A stretch of 64,000 nucleotides of DNA, from contig NZ_JABRXF010000002.1 of the NCBI RefSeq assembly GCF_013266695.1, positions 868,001-932,000 on the forward strand, given 5' to 3'. The notes under the pieces are model-generated. The model saw only the letters and a program-made list of their open reading frames with translations, did no database searches and had not been told where the DNA came from. Source of the stretch: Hongsoonwoonella zoysiae (GTDB taxonomy: Bacteria; Pseudomonadota; Alphaproteobacteria; Rhizobiales; Stappiaceae). This document shows, in pieces, positions 24,800-32,760 of the stretch; within the stretch, counting starts at the first letter, position 1, and every line of letters begins with the position of its first letter. A program made the translations under genes and the position numbers.

Positions 24800-26260
24800 A
24801 TGTCATCATCGCAATTCGACGGCGTAACCATTGTCTGGTTCAGGGACGATCTTCGTATCACGGACAATCCGACTCTCGAGCGGGCTGTTGAAATCGGCCG
24901 ACCCGCGCTTGCATGCTTCATCTTTGAAGCGGACGACCCCACGCTCGAGCGATATGGCGGCGCGGCAAAATGGTGGCTCCATCATTCTCTCACGCGCTTG
25001 AACGAGACTCTGGCAGACCTCGGCATTGCGCTTGTCTTGCGCGAGGGAAAAGCAGCCGCGGAACTGACGCAAATCGCCGAAGAGACCGGCGCCAGTACCG
25101 TTCTTTGGAACCGGCGCTACGATCCGGCGGGAATCAAGACGGACAAAGTCATCAAGTCCGGCCTGAAAGAACGCGGGATTGCCGTTGAAAGCTTCAATGC
25201 GAACTTGCTGGTCGAGCCCTGGGAGATCGAGACATCGTCCGGCGGTCCCTTTCGCGTCTATACGCCCTTCTGGCGCGCGCTTCGCCAGCGCGGCGAGCCG
25301 CCTGCTCCAACTCCTGCAGTCAAGGGACTGACTGGCGTCGATAGACCGCCGCAAAGCCTCGCGATCGATGATCTTTCGCTCCTGCCGAGAAAGCCGGATT
25401 GGGCCGAGGGCCTGCGCGAAATCTGGACGCCCGGCGAGGCCGGCGCACAGGCACGCCTGAGGGACTTTCTTGAAAACGCGCTCGAACGCTACGCGACCGA
25501 GCGTGATCTTCCGGGCGCTTCCGCAACATCGATGCTTTCACCGCACTTGCGGTTTGGCGAAATTTCCCCGCGCCAGATCTGGCATGCGGCCTGTCATCAT
25601 GTCGCGAAAGAGAAGCTTGCCGACAAACCGCTCGAGAAGTTTCTGTCGGAACTGGCGTGGCGCGAGTTCTCCTACCACCTGCTTTTCCATTTCCCTTCGC
25701 TTCCCAGCGAAAACTATCAGGCGAAGTTCGACGGTTTTCCCTGGGAGGATGACAGCACCGCCTTCAGGGCATGGTCGATGGGCCGCACGGGCTATCCAAT
25801 AGTCGATGCGGGCATGCGCGAGCTTTGGCACACAGGCTATCTGCACAACCGCGTGCGAATGGTCGTGGCGTCGTTCCTGATCAAGCACCTGATGATCGAC
25901 TGGCGCGAAGGAGCCGCGTGGTTCCGCGATACGCTGGTCGATGCGGATATCGCCAACAACTCGGCAAGCTGGCAATGGGTTGCAGGGTCGGGTGCGGATG
26001 CCGCCCCCTATTTCCGTATCTTCAATCCGATCACGCAGGGCGAGAAATTCGACGCCGACGGCACCTACACGCGCCGCTGGGTGCCGGAACTTGCCGACCT
26101 TCCAAACGAATATCTTTTCAGGCCGTTCGACGCTCCGCAGGACGTTCTGGAAAAGGCCGGCGTCGAGCTCGGCAAAACCTACCCACACCCGCTCGTCGAC
26201 CATTCGAAAGCGCGCGTCCGTGCGCTCGACGCGTTTCAATCCCTTTCTTCGGCTGCTTGA
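24800..26260 (+). CDS. phrB: Deoxyribodipyrimidine photolyase, class I CPD type
   Basis: A protein of 486 residues that repairs UV cyclobutane pyrimidine dimers in blue light. The N-terminal antenna-binding Rossmann domain (VTIVWFRDDLRITDNPTL at 8-25) is followed by the helical FAD domain (about 200-475), with WREFSYHLLFHFP, GRTGYPIVDAGMRELWHTGY and HNRVRMVVASFLIKHL, and the FAD/Trp block DADIANNSASWQWVAGSG. Class I CPD photolyases of alphaproteobacteria are usual members of the singlet-oxygen regulon. It is the first gene of a five-gene plus-strand operon, and the next gene follows after 17 bases. Confidence 0.95.
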   Translation: MSSSQFDGVTIVWFRDDLRITDNPTLERAVEIGRPALACFIFEADDPTLERYGGAAKWWLHHSLTRLNETLADLGIALVLREGKAAAELTQIAEETGASTVLWNRRYDPAGIKTDKVIKSGLKERGIAVESFNANLLVEPWEIETSSGGPFRVYTPFWRALRQRGEPPAPTPAVKGLTGVDRPPQSLAIDDLSLLPRKPDWAEGLREIWTPGEAGAQARLRDFLENALERYATERDLPGASATSMLSPHLRFGEISPRQIWHAACHHVAKEKLADKPLEKFLSELAWREFSYHLLFHFPSLPSENYQAKFDGFPWEDDSTAFRAWSMGRTGYPIVDAGMRELWHTGYLHNRVRMVVASFLIKHLMIDWREGAAWFRDTLVDADIANNSASWQWVAGSGADAAPYFRIFNPITQGEKFDADGTYTRRWVPELADLPNEYLFRPFDAPQDVLEKAGVELGKTYPHPLVDHSKARVRALDAFQSLSSAA

Positions 26261-26277
26261 ACAAGGAAAGAAAAAAC

Positions 26278-27582
26278 ATGCGCATAGCCGTGGTCGGATC
26301 GGGCATCGCCGGTAACAGTGCCGCCTGGGCCTTAAGCGACGTTCATGACGTGGTCCTCTATGAAAAAAGAAACCGCCCGGGCGGGCACAGCGCAACGGTC
26401 GAGATCGATTATGACGGAGAGACAATCGCGGTCGATACCGGGTTCATCGTCTACAACGAACTCAATTATCCGAATCTGAGTGCTCTTTTCGGCCATCTCG
26501 GCATCAAAAGCCATGAGAGCGACATGAGCTTTTCCGTCTCCGTCGACGGCGGACAGCGGGAATGGGCCGGCACGAACCTCGGCACGATCTTCGGCCAGCG
26601 CCGCAATCTCCTCTCTCCCCGTTTCCTTTGGATGCTGCGGGAGATCTTGCGGTTCAACAAACTGGCGATCGCCGACCGCGCGCAAGGCCTGCTCTATGGC
26701 CGCTCACTCGGCGATTATCTGGCCGCGCGCCGGTTCGCGCGAGCCTTCATCGACGATTACCTGATCCCTATGGGGGCGGCGATCTGGTCGACCCCGGCAA
26801 AGGAGATGCTGGATTTTCCGGCCGACAGCTTCGTCGCATTCTTCGAAAACCATCGCCTGGTGAGTTTCGACCGCCCGAAATGGCGTACCGTTACTGGTGG
26901 ATCGCGCGTTTATGTCGAGCGGCTGCTCCAACCGCTGCGCGGAAAGATACGCCTTGCCTCGCCGGTTGCCGAAATCAAGCGTGTGGACGGCAGGGTCGAA
27001 GTTCGTGACGAAAGCGGGAACCTGGATGTTTTCGACCAGGTCGTAATCGCTGCCCATACCGATCAGACGCTGGCGATGCTCGGCGATGCGAGCGGGCAAG
27101 AGCGCGAAATGCTTTCAGCCGTCCCCTACCGCGCGAATACGGTTTACCTGCACCGCGACACTTCCCTGATGCCGAAACGTCAACGCGTATGGTCTTCCTG
27201 GAACTACATGCGCTCCACCGCGCCGGACGCTCCAGGGAGCGATGTTTCCGTCACATACTGGATGAACCGTTTGCAGGGGATAGACAACGCCAGGCCGCTT
27301 TTCGTCAGTCTTAACCCGGTGAAGCCGCCGCACGAAGACTTGACCTTTGGAACCTATACTTACGATCATCCGCAATTCGGCGAAAACGCGCTAAAGGGGC
27401 AGCTCATGCTGAAACGCCTTCAGGGCAAGCGGAACACCTGGTTTTGCGGAGCCTGGTGCGGATACGGCTTCCACGAGGACGGCCTTGTTTCAGGCCTCGA
27501 CGTCGCGCGCGGCCTCGGCGCGGAAATTCCCTGGGAGGTTGGGGCCGACGGCCAGGCACGGATCGCGGAGGCTGCGGAGTGA
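26278..27582 (+). CDS. FAD-dependent oxidoreductase (amine-oxidase-like), furan-fatty-acid type cluster
   Basis: A protein of 434 residues. The N-terminal dinucleotide motif is VVGSGIAGNSAAWAL (5-19), followed by YEKRNRPGGHS, and the C-terminal FAD contact region is FCGAWCGYGFHEDGLVSG. The fold is that of flavin amine oxidases and desaturases. In Rhodobacter the corresponding gene type lies beside a Cfa-like methyltransferase and takes part in converting vaccenoyl chains to furan fatty acids (Ufa proteins), so a desaturase-like or oxygen-using role on phospholipid acyl chains is likely. I cannot decide between UfaD and UfaO equivalence. The start is ATG 26278 after an A/G-rich site, not the longer open frame inside phrB. 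Confidence 0.85.
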   Translation: MRIAVVGSGIAGNSAAWALSDVHDVVLYEKRNRPGGHSATVEIDYDGETIAVDTGFIVYNELNYPNLSALFGHLGIKSHESDMSFSVSVDGGQREWAGTNLGTIFGQRRNLLSPRFLWMLREILRFNKLAIADRAQGLLYGRSLGDYLAARRFARAFIDDYLIPMGAAIWSTPAKEMLDFPADSFVAFFENHRLVSFDRPKWRTVTGGSRVYVERLLQPLRGKIRLASPVAEIKRVDGRVEVRDESGNLDVFDQVVIAAHTDQTLAMLGDASGQEREMLSAVPYRANTVYLHRDTSLMPKRQRVWSSWNYMRSTAPDAPGSDVSVTYWMNRLQGIDNARPLFVSLNPVKPPHEDLTFGTYTYDHPQFGENALKGQLMLKRLQGKRNTWFCGAWCGYGFHEDGLVSGLDVARGLGAEIPWEVGADGQARIAEAAE

Positions 27583-28445
27583 AACACAAGCGCCTGCCCA
27601 CGACGATCGCCGAAAACGGAGCACCGCCCGAGGCACCTGCCTCCCTTTACACCGGCTCCGTCATGCACGCTCGGCTGAAGCCCGTCGGCCATCGCTTTTC
27701 CTACCGCGTCTTCAATCTCCTTATCGACCTTGACCGATTGCAGGACGCCAACCGCCTGAGCCGTCTTTTTTCCGTCAGCCGCTTCAACCTGGCGTCCTTC
27801 CACGAAAAGGATCACGGACCCCGTGACGGCACTCCCCTGCGCGCTCATGTGGACCGGCTCTTGTTGGAGGCCGGCATCGGGGAGCAGGCGGAACGAGTGC
27901 TTCTGCTCTGTTATCCACGCATCCTCGGCTATGTCTTCAATCCGCTTTCCGTCTATTACGCCTATGCGGAAAACGGCAGACTGACCGCCCTCATCTACGA
28001 GGTGCACAACACCTTCGGCGACATTCACAGCTATGTGGAACCGGTTCGCCCCGGGCAATCAGGCCCCGAAGGCGTACGCCAGATGTCCGACAAGGCCTTT
28101 TTCGTTTCGCCATTCATGGAGATGAAGCAACGTTACCGGTTCAGGATACTGCCGCCCGGACGGTCCATTCGGGTGCGGATATTTGAAACCGATTCCGAAG
28201 GCCCCTTATTTTCCGCTACGTTTGCTGGAAGTTTCAAAGAACTGAACACCGTCAGTATTTTACGCCTATGCTCTACTATCCCGTTGCTGACGCTAAAGGT
28301 TATTGCTGCAATTCATTTCGAGGCGTTTAAACTGTGGCTAAAGGGGGTGCCGTTCATTTCGCCATCAACGCGTGCAAAAAACGGCGGCGCTTCAAAGGCC
28401 AGGGATTTACCCAGGCGAACCCCGCTTCTTTCGGACGAGGTTTGA
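27579..28445 (+). CDS. DUF1365 protein
   Basis: A protein of 288 residues starting at GTG 27579, which overlaps the stop of the FAD oxidoreductase (GTGA). DUF1365 blocks are clear: LYTGSVMHARLKPVGHRFSY near the start, CYPRILGYVFNPLSVYYAY (about 110-128), LIYEVHNTFGDIHSY and KAFFVSPFMEM. The conserved His, Tyr and Asn residues suggest an enzyme. The family is nearly always found between an FAD oxidoreductase and a Cfa-like methyltransferase, which places it in acyl-chain modification. The biochemical reaction is not known to me with certainty. Confidence 0.9.
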   Translation: MKHKRLPTTIAENGAPPEAPASLYTGSVMHARLKPVGHRFSYRVFNLLIDLDRLQDANRLSRLFSVSRFNLASFHEKDHGPRDGTPLRAHVDRLLLEAGIGEQAERVLLLCYPRILGYVFNPLSVYYAYAENGRLTALIYEVHNTFGDIHSYVEPVRPGQSGPEGVRQMSDKAFFVSPFMEMKQRYRFRILPPGRSIRVRIFETDSEGPLFSATFAGSFKELNTVSILRLCSTIPLLTLKVIAAIHFEAFKLWLKGVPFISPSTRAKNGGASKARDLPRRTPLLSDEV

Positions 28446-28447
28446 TT

Positions 28448-29677
28448 ATGCATCCGCCTGTCGTTCTGACCCATGACAACCTGCAGGACGTTCTGGCCAG
28501 CGCGCCGCGTTTTGCCAAGCTCGGCGCACATATTTTGCTGAAGTTGAAATACGGCGAACTTACGATCGAAACTCCGGAGGGCATTCGCCTGAGGATCGAA
28601 GGCAAGGAGGCCGGTCCCAAAGCCGATCTCAAGATCCATCAATGGCGCTTCGTGAGGCGCGTGATCGACGGCGGCGACATCGGCGTCGCGGAAGCTTTCA
28701 TGGACGGCGACTGGGCGAGTGAAGACGTCACCACCTTTCTGGAGCTTTTCTGCGTCAACCGCGATGCGACGGTGGATGCCTTGCGCGGAAGCCCCTTGTT
28801 CCGCTTTTTCTCCAATTTACGCCACTGGCTCAATCGCAATTCGAAACGCGGATCGAGGCGCAACATTTCCGCCCATTACGATCTCGGCAACGCATTCTAC
28901 CGCGAGTGGCTGGACCCTTCGATGACCTATTCCTCCGCCCTTTTCGAAGGGGGAGTTAACGATCTGGAAGAGGCGCAGACCCGCAAATACCGCTCGCTCC
29001 TCGAGGCTGCCGATATTCGCCCTGGCGATCACGTTCTGGAAATCGGCTGCGGCTGGGGCGGTTTCGCGGCCTTCGCGGCCAAGGAGGCTCAGGCGAGGGT
29101 GACGGGCCTGACGATCTCGCGCGAGCAGTATGATTTCGCCAAAAAGCGCGTCTTCGAGGAAGGCCTGAATGATCGAATAGAGATCAAATTTCAGGATTAT
29201 CGCGACGAAACAGGCATTTACGACCGTATCGCTTCAATTGAAATGTTCGAGGCGGTTGGCGAGAAGTATTGGCCAACCTACTTCGAGAAAGTCGGCCAAT
29301 GCCTGAAGCCAGGCGGACGCGCCGGACTTCAGATCATCACAATTCAGGATCGGATGTTCGACGACTACCGCCGCCGGCCGGACTTCATTCAGTGCTACAT
29401 ATTCCCCGGCGGCATGCTCCCTCCACCCGGCAAACTGCAGGAGCTTGGCAAGCGCATCGGCCTCGATCTTGCGGGACAAAAGGCCTTCGGCCAGGACTAC
29501 GCACTGACGCTGAAGGTGTGGCGAGACAGGTTTCGCGCCGCATGGCCATCTATAAGCGGGCTCGGCTTCGATGAGCAATTCAAGCGGCTATGGGAGTTTT
29601 ATCTCCATTACTGCGAGGCAGGCTTCCGCTCCGGCAACATTGACGTTCGCCAGATGGTTTACGTGAAAGCGCAGTAA
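28448..29677 (+). CDS. Cfa-like SAM-dependent fatty-acyl methyltransferase
   Basis: A protein of 409 residues of the cyclopropane-fatty-acid-synthase family. There is a lipid-binding N-terminal domain (1-130) and a methyltransferase domain with SAM motif VLEIGCGWGGFAAFAA (about 197-212), HYDLGNAFYREWLDPSMTYS and EMFEAVGEKYWPTYFEKV. It uses SAM to modify cis-unsaturated acyl chains in membrane phospholipids. In this gene order it is more likely a UfaM-like methylase of the furan fatty-acid route than a true cyclopropane synthase. I choose ATG 28448, two bases after the DUF1365 stop; the frame is open upstream inside that gene. Confidence 0.9.
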   Translation: MHPPVVLTHDNLQDVLASAPRFAKLGAHILLKLKYGELTIETPEGIRLRIEGKEAGPKADLKIHQWRFVRRVIDGGDIGVAEAFMDGDWASEDVTTFLELFCVNRDATVDALRGSPLFRFFSNLRHWLNRNSKRGSRRNISAHYDLGNAFYREWLDPSMTYSSALFEGGVNDLEEAQTRKYRSLLEAADIRPGDHVLEIGCGWGGFAAFAAKEAQARVTGLTISREQYDFAKKRVFEEGLNDRIEIKFQDYRDETGIYDRIASIEMFEAVGEKYWPTYFEKVGQCLKPGGRAGLQIITIQDRMFDDYRRRPDFIQCYIFPGGMLPPPGKLQELGKRIGLDLAGQKAFGQDYALTLKVWRDRFRAAWPSISGLGFDEQFKRLWEFYLHYCEAGFRSGNIDVRQMVYVKAQ

Positions 29678-29681
29678 CGCG

Positions 29682-31001
29682 GTGGTGGCGAAGCCCCTCG
29701 GTCTTGCAACCCTTCTGGTTTACGGGGCGCCCGCGCTGCCGCTCGCAGTTCTGACGCTGCCGCTCTACGTCTACCTGCCGACCTTCTATGCCGAAACCAT
29801 AGGCATGCCGCTCGCTCTTGTCGGTAATCTGCTGCTCGTCGTGCGTCTTGTGGATGCGGTGTCGGACCCGGTGGTCGGCGTACTTGCGGATCGCGTCACC
29901 CCGCCGGGCGGGCGTCGGCGCGGCTGGTTTATCCTTGCCTCATTTCCCACGGCCCTTGCCGCTTTCATGCTGCTTTCGCCCCCGCTCGATGCCGGGCCCG
30001 CTTACCTGCTCGGTTGGGGGCTTGCGCTATCGTTCGGTTACACCGCGTCGATCATTCCCTATGCGGCCTGGGGGGCGGAGCTTTCAGGCGATTATCATGC
30101 GCGCAGCCGGATCGCCGCCGCGCGTGAAGGTCTCGTCGTCGCCGGAACACTTATCGCGATCGCCGTTCCCGCCGCCCTCACCGCGCAAGGCTTCGCGGAT
30201 CAGCGCACCGCCTTGAAGCTGCTCGCCTGGTTCGTGCTGATATTCCTACCCTGCCTTGCCGTGCTTGCCATCAGGATCATCCCCGAACCCCGGCCGGATT
30301 CCGCAAGAAAAATGAGTTTCAGAGAAGGCCTTTCGCACCTGCGTGCCAACCGCCCGTTCCTGCGCCTTCTCACTGCCTTTGTGCTGAACGGCTTTGCCAA
30401 CGGCCTGCCGGCGACACTTTTTCTTTTCTTTGTCGCCCGCGCACTCGAAGCGCCGGACATGCAGGGGCCTTTCCTTTTCGTCTATTTCCTGTGCGGAGTT
30501 GCCGGGGTGCCTGTCTGGGTTTCCATTGCGGGAAAATATGGCAAGCACCGGACGTGGAGCGTCGCAATGGTTGGCGCATGCGCGGTATTCGCCTGTGTGC
30601 CGCTGCTGGGTCCGGGAGACCTTGCCGGTTTCGGCGTCATCTGCGTGCTCACCGGATTTGCGCTCGGCGCGGACCTCGTCCTGCCGGCCTCTATTCAGGC
30701 GGACGTCATTGACGTCGACACCGCCTCATCGGGCGCCAGGCGGGCAGGGCTTTATTTCGCGCTCTGGGGCCTTGCGACGAAGCTTTCTCTGGCTCTTGCC
30801 GTTGGGCTTGCCTTCAGCCTGCTGGAATTTGCCGATTTTGACGCCCGGGGAAACGATCGTACAGGATTATCGATGCTCACTGCGCTTTATGCCCTCCTGC
30901 CTGTCGGCTTGAAAGCCGCTGCGATCGCGCTGATGTGGCGCTTCCCTCTCGACGAGACCGCCCAGAAGGATCTACGCCGCCGCATCGCGAGCAGCGCGTA
31001 A
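29682..31001 (+). CDS. MFS carrier of the glycoside-pentoside-hexuronide (GPH) type
   Basis: A protein of 439 residues with about twelve transmembrane helices and the GPH/MelB-like pattern VDAVSDPVVGVLADRV near TM2 and PGGRRRGWF in the following loop. It starts with GTG 29682 (or GTG 29685), four bases after the methyltransferase stop. Although the family transports sugars with cations, members next to Cfa-like genes are part of the singlet-oxygen/furan-lipid cluster, and their cargo is unknown. It is the last gene of the operon, convergent with the SDR gene six bases away. Confidence 0.88.
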   Translation: MVAKPLGLATLLVYGAPALPLAVLTLPLYVYLPTFYAETIGMPLALVGNLLLVVRLVDAVSDPVVGVLADRVTPPGGRRRGWFILASFPTALAAFMLLSPPLDAGPAYLLGWGLALSFGYTASIIPYAAWGAELSGDYHARSRIAAAREGLVVAGTLIAIAVPAALTAQGFADQRTALKLLAWFVLIFLPCLAVLAIRIIPEPRPDSARKMSFREGLSHLRANRPFLRLLTAFVLNGFANGLPATLFLFFVARALEAPDMQGPFLFVYFLCGVAGVPVWVSIAGKYGKHRTWSVAMVGACAVFACVPLLGPGDLAGFGVICVLTGFALGADLVLPASIQADVIDVDTASSGARRAGLYFALWGLATKLSLALAVGLAFSLLEFADFDARGNDRTGLSMLTALYALLPVGLKAAAIALMWRFPLDETAQKDLRRRIASSA

Positions 31002-31007
31002 AAGCCG

Positions 31008-31799
31008 CTACTTCTTCTTCGGCCAACCGGTCGCTCTTGCGACGGCGGCGAAGTAGAGCCGGTAGGGCAACATCCGCAGCAGTTTGAGCTGATAAGTGAA
31101 GCGCTTTGGAAAGGTGATTTCGAAGGAGTGCGTTTTCAACCCCTCGCCAATTTTCTCCGCCGCCTCCTCGACGCCAAGAAGATGCGGCATGGGAAACGGG
31201 TTTTGCGACGTTGCGGGCGTGTCCACGAAACCGGGCATAATGACCTGCAGATGAATGCCCATCCGGTCGAAATCGAATTTCAGCGCCTCAGCCATATTGA
31301 TGAGCCCGGCCTTCGTCGCTCCATAGGCGGCGGATGTCGGCAACCCGCGATATCCTGCGACGGAGGAGACAATGGCGATCTGGCCTTTGCCGCTCTCCTT
31401 CATCCATTTGGAAAGTGGCACCAGGCAATTGACGGTACCCAACAGATTGACGGCAATCGACTTTTCGAAATCCCGAACGTTGAGGTCCTCGCCCTTCACC
31501 GGCAGATAGACGCCGGCGTTCAACACGCCGAGCACCAACGGCCCCAGCGCGCGCTCCACCGCCTCCACAACCCGTTCCATTTCCCTGGCATCGGTCACGT
31601 CGCCCGGAAAAGCCATGATGGAACCGCGCAACGAACCGGCTTCTTCGGCCATCGCTTCCAGTTTATCCAGCGAGCGCGCGGTGACGGCCACCTTCCAGCC
31701 TTCGCGGGCAAGGAGCATGGCCAGCGCCTTCCCAATGCCCGAACTTGCACCCGTAATCCAGGCAACGCCGTCCTTTGGGCTCGCAATGTAGGAAGACAT
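31008..31799 (-). CDS. Short-chain dehydrogenase/reductase
   Basis: A classical SDR of 263 residues: nucleotide motif TGASSGIG (16-23), NAG motif LNAGVY (93-98), catalytic Ser145/Ser146, Tyr159 and Lys163 (YGATK). An added C-terminal region (about 225-263) is basic and hydrophobic (FTYQLKLLRMLPYRLYF), suggesting membrane association. It follows chrR by 50 bases on the same strand and would share its promoter. A homologous SDR sits in the Rhodobacter sigma-E cluster; the substrate may be a fatty aldehyde or lipid carbonyl, which is inference. ATG 31799 is preferred over GTG 31814. Confidence 0.88.
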   Translation of the reverse strand: MSSYIASPKDGVAWITGASSGIGKALAMLLAREGWKVAVTARSLDKLEAMAEEAGSLRGSIMAFPGDVTDAREMERVVEAVERALGPLVLGVLNAGVYLPVKGEDLNVRDFEKSIAVNLLGTVNCLVPLSKWMKESGKGQIAIVSSVAGYRGLPTSAAYGATKAGLINMAEALKFDFDRMGIHLQVIMPGFVDTPATSQNPFPMPHLLGVEEAAEKIGEGLKTHSFEITFPKRFTYQLKLLRMLPYRLYFAAVARATGWPKKK

Positions 31800-31849
31800 G
31801 GGTAAGGCTCGCACCGTCAGGTGGGGTAATAAGAACGTCGGGCGGATGC

Positions 31850-32503
31850 TTATCCGCGGATGAAGGGCGCGAAGAACCGGCCTACAGGCCCCGTCAGCTG
31901 CAAATTACCTTCAGTTACCGCAAAGCAGATACAATCGCCATCATCGTCGGCGACCGGCTTGTGATCGACCGATTCATCGGCGAAGGAAACGTCACCGCGA
32001 ACGAAATGCCCAATCCCGTCCGAAAAGCCGCCTTCGAGCACCAGGGTCAGTTCCGTGCCGTGGTGGGTATGCGTCGGCATCGCCATGCCGGCACGTATCC
32101 AGAGCATGCTGACGTTGCAGCCATCGATTTCGCCAAGCTTGTATTCCTTCATGCCCGGCAGCCGGCTGCGCCACGGGACATCCTTCAAATCGTAGCCCAG
32201 AAAATCGCGAAGCGTGTTCGGCAAAATGTCTGAGCATTGGCGCGGAGCGACTTTCTTCGGCGAAACGTCTTCAAAACCCTTATCGGCGAAGATCGCCTTC
32301 AGCTTCGCCTCGCGACCGGAAATTTCCACCGGCTCCATTTCCTCCAGCATGTCGCCGCCGAAGGCTTCCAGATCGCGTATGAAGCCACGGTTGACTGGGC
32401 TGATCTCAAGGTGCGAACGCACGAGTATCCGGGCCGGCTCGGCAAGAGTTCCGGCCACGTAACCCGCAAACAGCGCGTCCATATTCAATTCTTCCTGGTC
32501 CAT
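31850..32503 (-). CDS. chrR: ChrR-family anti-sigma-E-like protein with degenerate zinc domain
   Basis: A protein of 217 residues. It aligns through its length with ChrR of R. sphaeroides, the anti-sigma factor that frees sigma-E on singlet oxygen. In the N-terminal anti-sigma domain (1-85) only His31 of the zinc ligands is kept: position 6 is Leu, position 35 Ser and position 38 Asn (HLEISPVN instead of H-x3-C-x2-C). The C-terminal cupin (about 110-205) keeps its metal site His145, His147, Glu151 (HTHHGTE) and His181, and the DCIC pair Cys191/Cys193. No sigma factor gene is adjacent. It may be a sensor that works without zinc in the anti-sigma domain, a different regulator or a repurposed cupin. 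The ligand comparison rests on my recall of the Rhodobacter protein. Confidence 0.88.
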   Translation of the reverse strand: MDQEELNMDALFAGYVAGTLAEPARILVRSHLEISPVNRGFIRDLEAFGGDMLEEMEPVEISGREAKLKAIFADKGFEDVSPKKVAPRQCSDILPNTLRDFLGYDLKDVPWRSRLPGMKEYKLGEIDGCNVSMLWIRAGMAMPTHTHHGTELTLVLEGGFSDGIGHFVRGDVSFADESVDHKPVADDDGDCICFAVTEGNLQLTGPVGRFFAPFIRG

Positions 32504-32555
32504 GCGTCCCGTTCGTCCCGATCCTCAGGCAAAATTACCCTGCACTTTCTCAAAC

Positions 32556-32585
32556 GCCCTACGCGCGCCAGTCTATGCCGGATCA
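32556..32585 (-). promoter_or_regulatory. Candidate sigma-E promoter for chrR-SDR
   Basis: On the minus strand TGATCC (32585-32580), 18 bases, then TAGGGC (32561-32556), 52 bases before the chrR start. It has the same -35 hexamer and identical spacing as the site before the photolyase gene. The -10 is again only a TA match. Confidence 0.45.
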
Positions 32586-32760
32586 AACTGAAACGCGATT
32601 TCTTGCGATTTTTTTCATGCGCATCGCAGATTTTTCACGCAAAGAGATAATCTATTCCCCCGCAGATCGTCTATAGCGCAATCGCGGTGCTTGCAGCACC
32701 CTGATGTGGCTATTAGCTTCCCTCTACAAAGATAAACCGATCCGGGATTGTAAAAGACCC

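Noticed and set aside
28448-29677. Calling the Cfa-like gene a simple cyclopropane synthase
   Set aside because: The gene order with FAD oxidoreductase and DUF1365 fits the furan fatty-acid methylase better, so the product name is left at family level.
32684-32700. Small GGTGC-TTGCA-GCACC hairpin before cysK
   Set aside because: Only five base pairs and no match to a SAM or other sulfur-related riboswitch, so I do not call a regulator.
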